Positions 18,915 through 20,517 of a stretch of 20,517 nucleotides of DNA are shown one piece after another. Every line of letters begins with the position of its first letter. The stretch's first letter is position 1. The position numbers and the translations under genes were made by a program. The notes beneath the pieces were generated by a model. It had not been told where the DNA came from and searched no databases. It saw only the letters and a program-made list of their open reading frames with translations. The DNA comes from a virus: positions 1-20,517 of the IMG/VR virus record IMGVR_UViG_3300046003_002294; one strand, given 5' to 3'.

Positions 18915-19790
18915 TCAAATACGGAGCAGGTCAGGGACAGGATATCCCTTCTTCTCAATGCCCTTAATAGTATCTGCAATGATGTCATTGATTCGATCCT
19001 TGTAAGGAAACGTCGGACCATTCATTGCTCGCAACGCGTCCTCGAATGTTAGGATCCCGTCTGAGTCAACATCAGGTCCATAAAGGAATCGAGCAACCTC
19101 GTCAGGATCATTCGTGACAACCCGCTTGTAATGCACTCGCGGCGTCTTCGTGATCTTGCCAGTCTTCGCGGATAACAGTGTTTGCTTACCGTGAAGCAAC
19201 CCTTCGCTTGTCGAGAACCAGTACCGTTCCCACTCAGTTACGATACCGTCTTGAACGACAGTCGGACGCAGTTCAGCATGCTTAGCAATGAAGAAGTTCA
19301 GTTCATTGCGGTAAAGACCTTTGTATTCCGAATGCAAATGTTGTGGTGAGTAGTAACTCCACATTGCATAATCAAGCGAGCCAACCACCATGAGGTCGAT
19401 CTGCACAAGTTGTCCTTCTTGCTTATCATCGTAATTCATGATCGGATAAGCAATAGAGATGATGCCGATTTGTCTCATGTCTTTGAATGCATAACCTAGG
19501 CGCGTTAGCTCCTCGACGTATAGATCAAAAATGTTGAACTTCAACATGTCTCTGTTATACACTTCGACCGCAATGTCAATATCGCCCGAGGTTTCATTCC
19601 AAGCCTTCTTACCTGCTGAGCCGATGATAGCGGTATTACTTGAGTTGAAGCATAGCGGCCCACCGAGCATCTCGCGAAAGTTCGTGTATGTCCAAGACAC
19701 GTTCGCTTGATTGATTCGAGTCACGCCTTCGACAGCATTGCCTCCGTTAGGCTTTACTGCATCAGCTAGTTTTGAGAACGTCGTTTCCAT
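18915..19790 (-). CDS. Pol-beta-fold nucleotidyltransferase, 291 aa
   Basis: The catalytic signature GSAGKKAWNETSGDIDIAVEV (about residues 57-77) has the GS of the helix-turn motif and a DxD metal pair (DIDIA), placing it in the KNTase/Pol-beta superfamily. A third carboxylate may lie in QIDLMVVGS. The C terminus has DVDSDGILTFEDALRAM, which looks like an EF-hand loop but is out of register at the last ligand. The substrate is unknown (RNA, protein or small molecule). It overlaps the upstream ligase-like gene by 29 bases, with AGAAGGA ahead of the ATG as a ribosome site. The pairing with a ligase-like enzyme suggests RNA or DNA end processing. Confidence 0.85.
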   Translation of the reverse strand: METTFSKLADAVKPNGGNAVEGVTRINQANVSWTYTNFREMLGGPLCFNSSNTAIIGSAGKKAWNETSGDIDIAVEVYNRDMLKFNIFDLYVEELTRLGYAFKDMRQIGIISIAYPIMNYDDKQEGQLVQIDLMVVGSLDYAMWSYYSPQHLHSEYKGLYRNELNFFIAKHAELRPTVVQDGIVTEWERYWFSTSEGLLHGKQTLLSAKTGKITKTPRVHYKRVVTNDPDEVARFLYGPDVDSDGILTFEDALRAMNGPTFPYKDRINDIIADTIKGIEKKGYPVPDLLRI

Positions 19791-20517
19791 ATTGTAGTCC
19801 TTCTTTGATGAATTTATCAGTGATCACTTTCAGTAGAGTTCGGTCAGGGAATTCAATGACGAGTCCTTCAATAAATGGACCGAACAAGCCTCGGTCCATG
19901 TATGATAGTATCTTGTCACGTATGATGACTTGGTGTTTATGAACTTCACACTTAAGAGCAGCCTTTGCTACTTTATCAGCCTTCTTGCGTGAGCTCAAGA
20001 TTTCAATTAAGCCAAAGTTACGCACATCATTCAACTCGTAAAGATCACGGTTGATATTCTCGATCTCCGAAGTCAAATCAATTTCTCGTATGTGCGTGTT
20101 AGGCAAAACATACTTACGTTCAGACGTAGAGATTCCAACCAAATCATGGAACACCGCGAACTCGTCGGAGCTGCGGTTGCCTTTTCCATCAAGAACCATG
20201 ATAGGAACGAATGTCCACAAGTAACCTAAGTCGACTTTGAAATACGGAATGCGAATGAACCGGGCCATAGTGTCCGATTGGGCACGCGCCATCGGCATGA
20301 ACATGATTTCACCAATGATCTTGATCCCGTCATTGGAAAACTTACGAAGGACTTCCATCAATTTTGTGTCTCGGCTAATTGCCTGAAGTAGGAAGTCAAA
20401 GTTTCTCCCGATTGAGCCGTCATAACCTTTCGACTTATCACGTGCTTCGAAGTCGCCAACGGAAAACATCGGAGGCGAAGTGGCGGACTCAAGAAATAAG
20501 TCGCCTTGTTTGTTTCC
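19762..20517 (-). CDS. polynucleotide-ligase-like protein, 3' part only
   Basis: The frame is open to the window edge, so the N terminus is missing. An internal Met at 20469 is probably not the start. Visible elements fit covalent nucleotidyltransferases (ATP-dependent DNA/RNA ligases): a motif Ia-like SIGRNFDFLLQAI, motif III in IKIIGEIMFMP, motif IV in FIEGLVIEFPD and motif V in LLKVI. Motif I (KxDG) would lie outside the window. A 60-residue helical segment (EIDLTSEIENINRDLYELND onward) is inserted before motif IV. Whether it joins DNA or RNA cannot be told. Confidence 0.7.
   Translation of the reverse strand, partial: GNKQGDLFLESATSPPMFSVGDFEARDKSKGYDGSIGRNFDFLLQAISRDTKLMEVLRKFSNDGIKIIGEIMFMPMARAQSDTMARFIRIPYFKVDLGYLWTFVPIMVLDGKGNRSSDEFAVFHDLVGISTSERKYVLPNTHIREIDLTSEIENINRDLYELNDVRNFGLIEILSSRKKADKVAKAALKCEVHKHQVIIRDKILSYMDRGLFGPFIEGLVIEFPDRTLLKVITDKFIKEGLQYGNDVLKTS

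Noticed and set aside
18915-19790. EF-hand calcium-binding domain in the nucleotidyltransferase
   Set aside because: DVDSDGILTFED has Asp at 1, 3 and 5 but the hydrophobic position and final Glu are out of register, and there is only one loop.
1-20517. CRISPR arrays, insertion sequences, rRNA, integrase or attachment sites
   Set aside because: No regularly spaced repeats, transposase or integrase motifs or rRNA-like sequence were seen on either strand.

Overview
The window looks like part of a large, strictly lytic T4-superfamily myovirus genome. Everything I can support is encoded on the minus strand, so transcription runs from base 20517 towards base 1. The evidence is a dense tRNA array, tightly packed genes that overlap by 1-4 bases (ATGA, TAATG), T4-type late promoter octamers (TATAAATA and close variants) just upstream of start codons, early-type promoters of the form TTTACA-N17-TANAAT, and a T4-style gene set: Rnh/FEN exonuclease, GIY-YIG and HNH nucleases, ribonucleotide reductase and internal-head-like proteins. 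The adenosylcobalamin-dependent (class II) reductase, instead of the class I enzyme of T4, would fit a host that makes or takes up B12, for example an alphaproteobacterium. That host guess is inference only.

Layout in order of transcription. Bases 20517-17208 hold the 3' part of a polynucleotide-ligase-like gene, a Pol-beta-fold nucleotidyltransferase, a basic Arg/Lys-rich protein and a T/HxGH nucleotidyltransferase with a KOW-like tail. Bases 17201-14827 hold two probable virion proteins (181 and 610 aa). Bases 14822-13392 hold a possible microprotein and a compact three-gene operon of unknown function. Bases 13384-10442 are a metabolic operon behind an early promoter: an unlisted 59-aa ORF, class II RNR, a BFD-like [2Fe-2S] protein and a zinc-ribbon protein. 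Bases 10430-7338 hold a GIY-YIG protein, then, behind another early promoter, the Rnh/FEN nuclease followed by several small unknown genes. Bases 7199-5773 hold a DUF4326-like protein, two small Cys-pair proteins and a PD-(D/E)XK nuclease. Bases 5710-4442 hold a tandem pair of paralogous small proteins and a HAD phosphatase. Bases 4435-2288 hold a lone tRNA-Leu, an HNH endonuclease and three more probable virion proteins.

Bases 2260-1 hold the tRNA array with its leader: two early promoters, a perfect 15-bp inverted repeat abutting the first of them, and then a mixture of good tRNAs and visibly decayed or truncated ones. Clear tRNAs are Pro(TGG), Tyr(GTA), Asn(GTT) twice, Glu(TTC), Ile(GAT), Lys(CTT), Cys(GCA), His(GTG) and a partial Leu(TAG) at the window edge. 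Decayed units keep the cluster's spacer (CCACTTTC on the minus strand), so past gene boundaries can still be read. One Asn tRNA carries a long variable arm resembling that of the neighbouring Tyr tRNA, and one Met-like unit lacks a T-arm altogether.

The two promoter classes let the window be read as a programme. Early promoters serve the tRNA cluster, the paralog pair, the FEN-nuclease operon and the RNR operon. Late-type octamers sit in front of the probable virion proteins and several small genes. Several probable virion proteins carry [L/I]xE-[A/G] tetrapeptides, the T4 gp21 prohead-protease consensus, suggesting they are packaged in the head and cut during maturation. No CRISPR array, insertion sequence, rRNA or convincing rho-independent terminator was seen.
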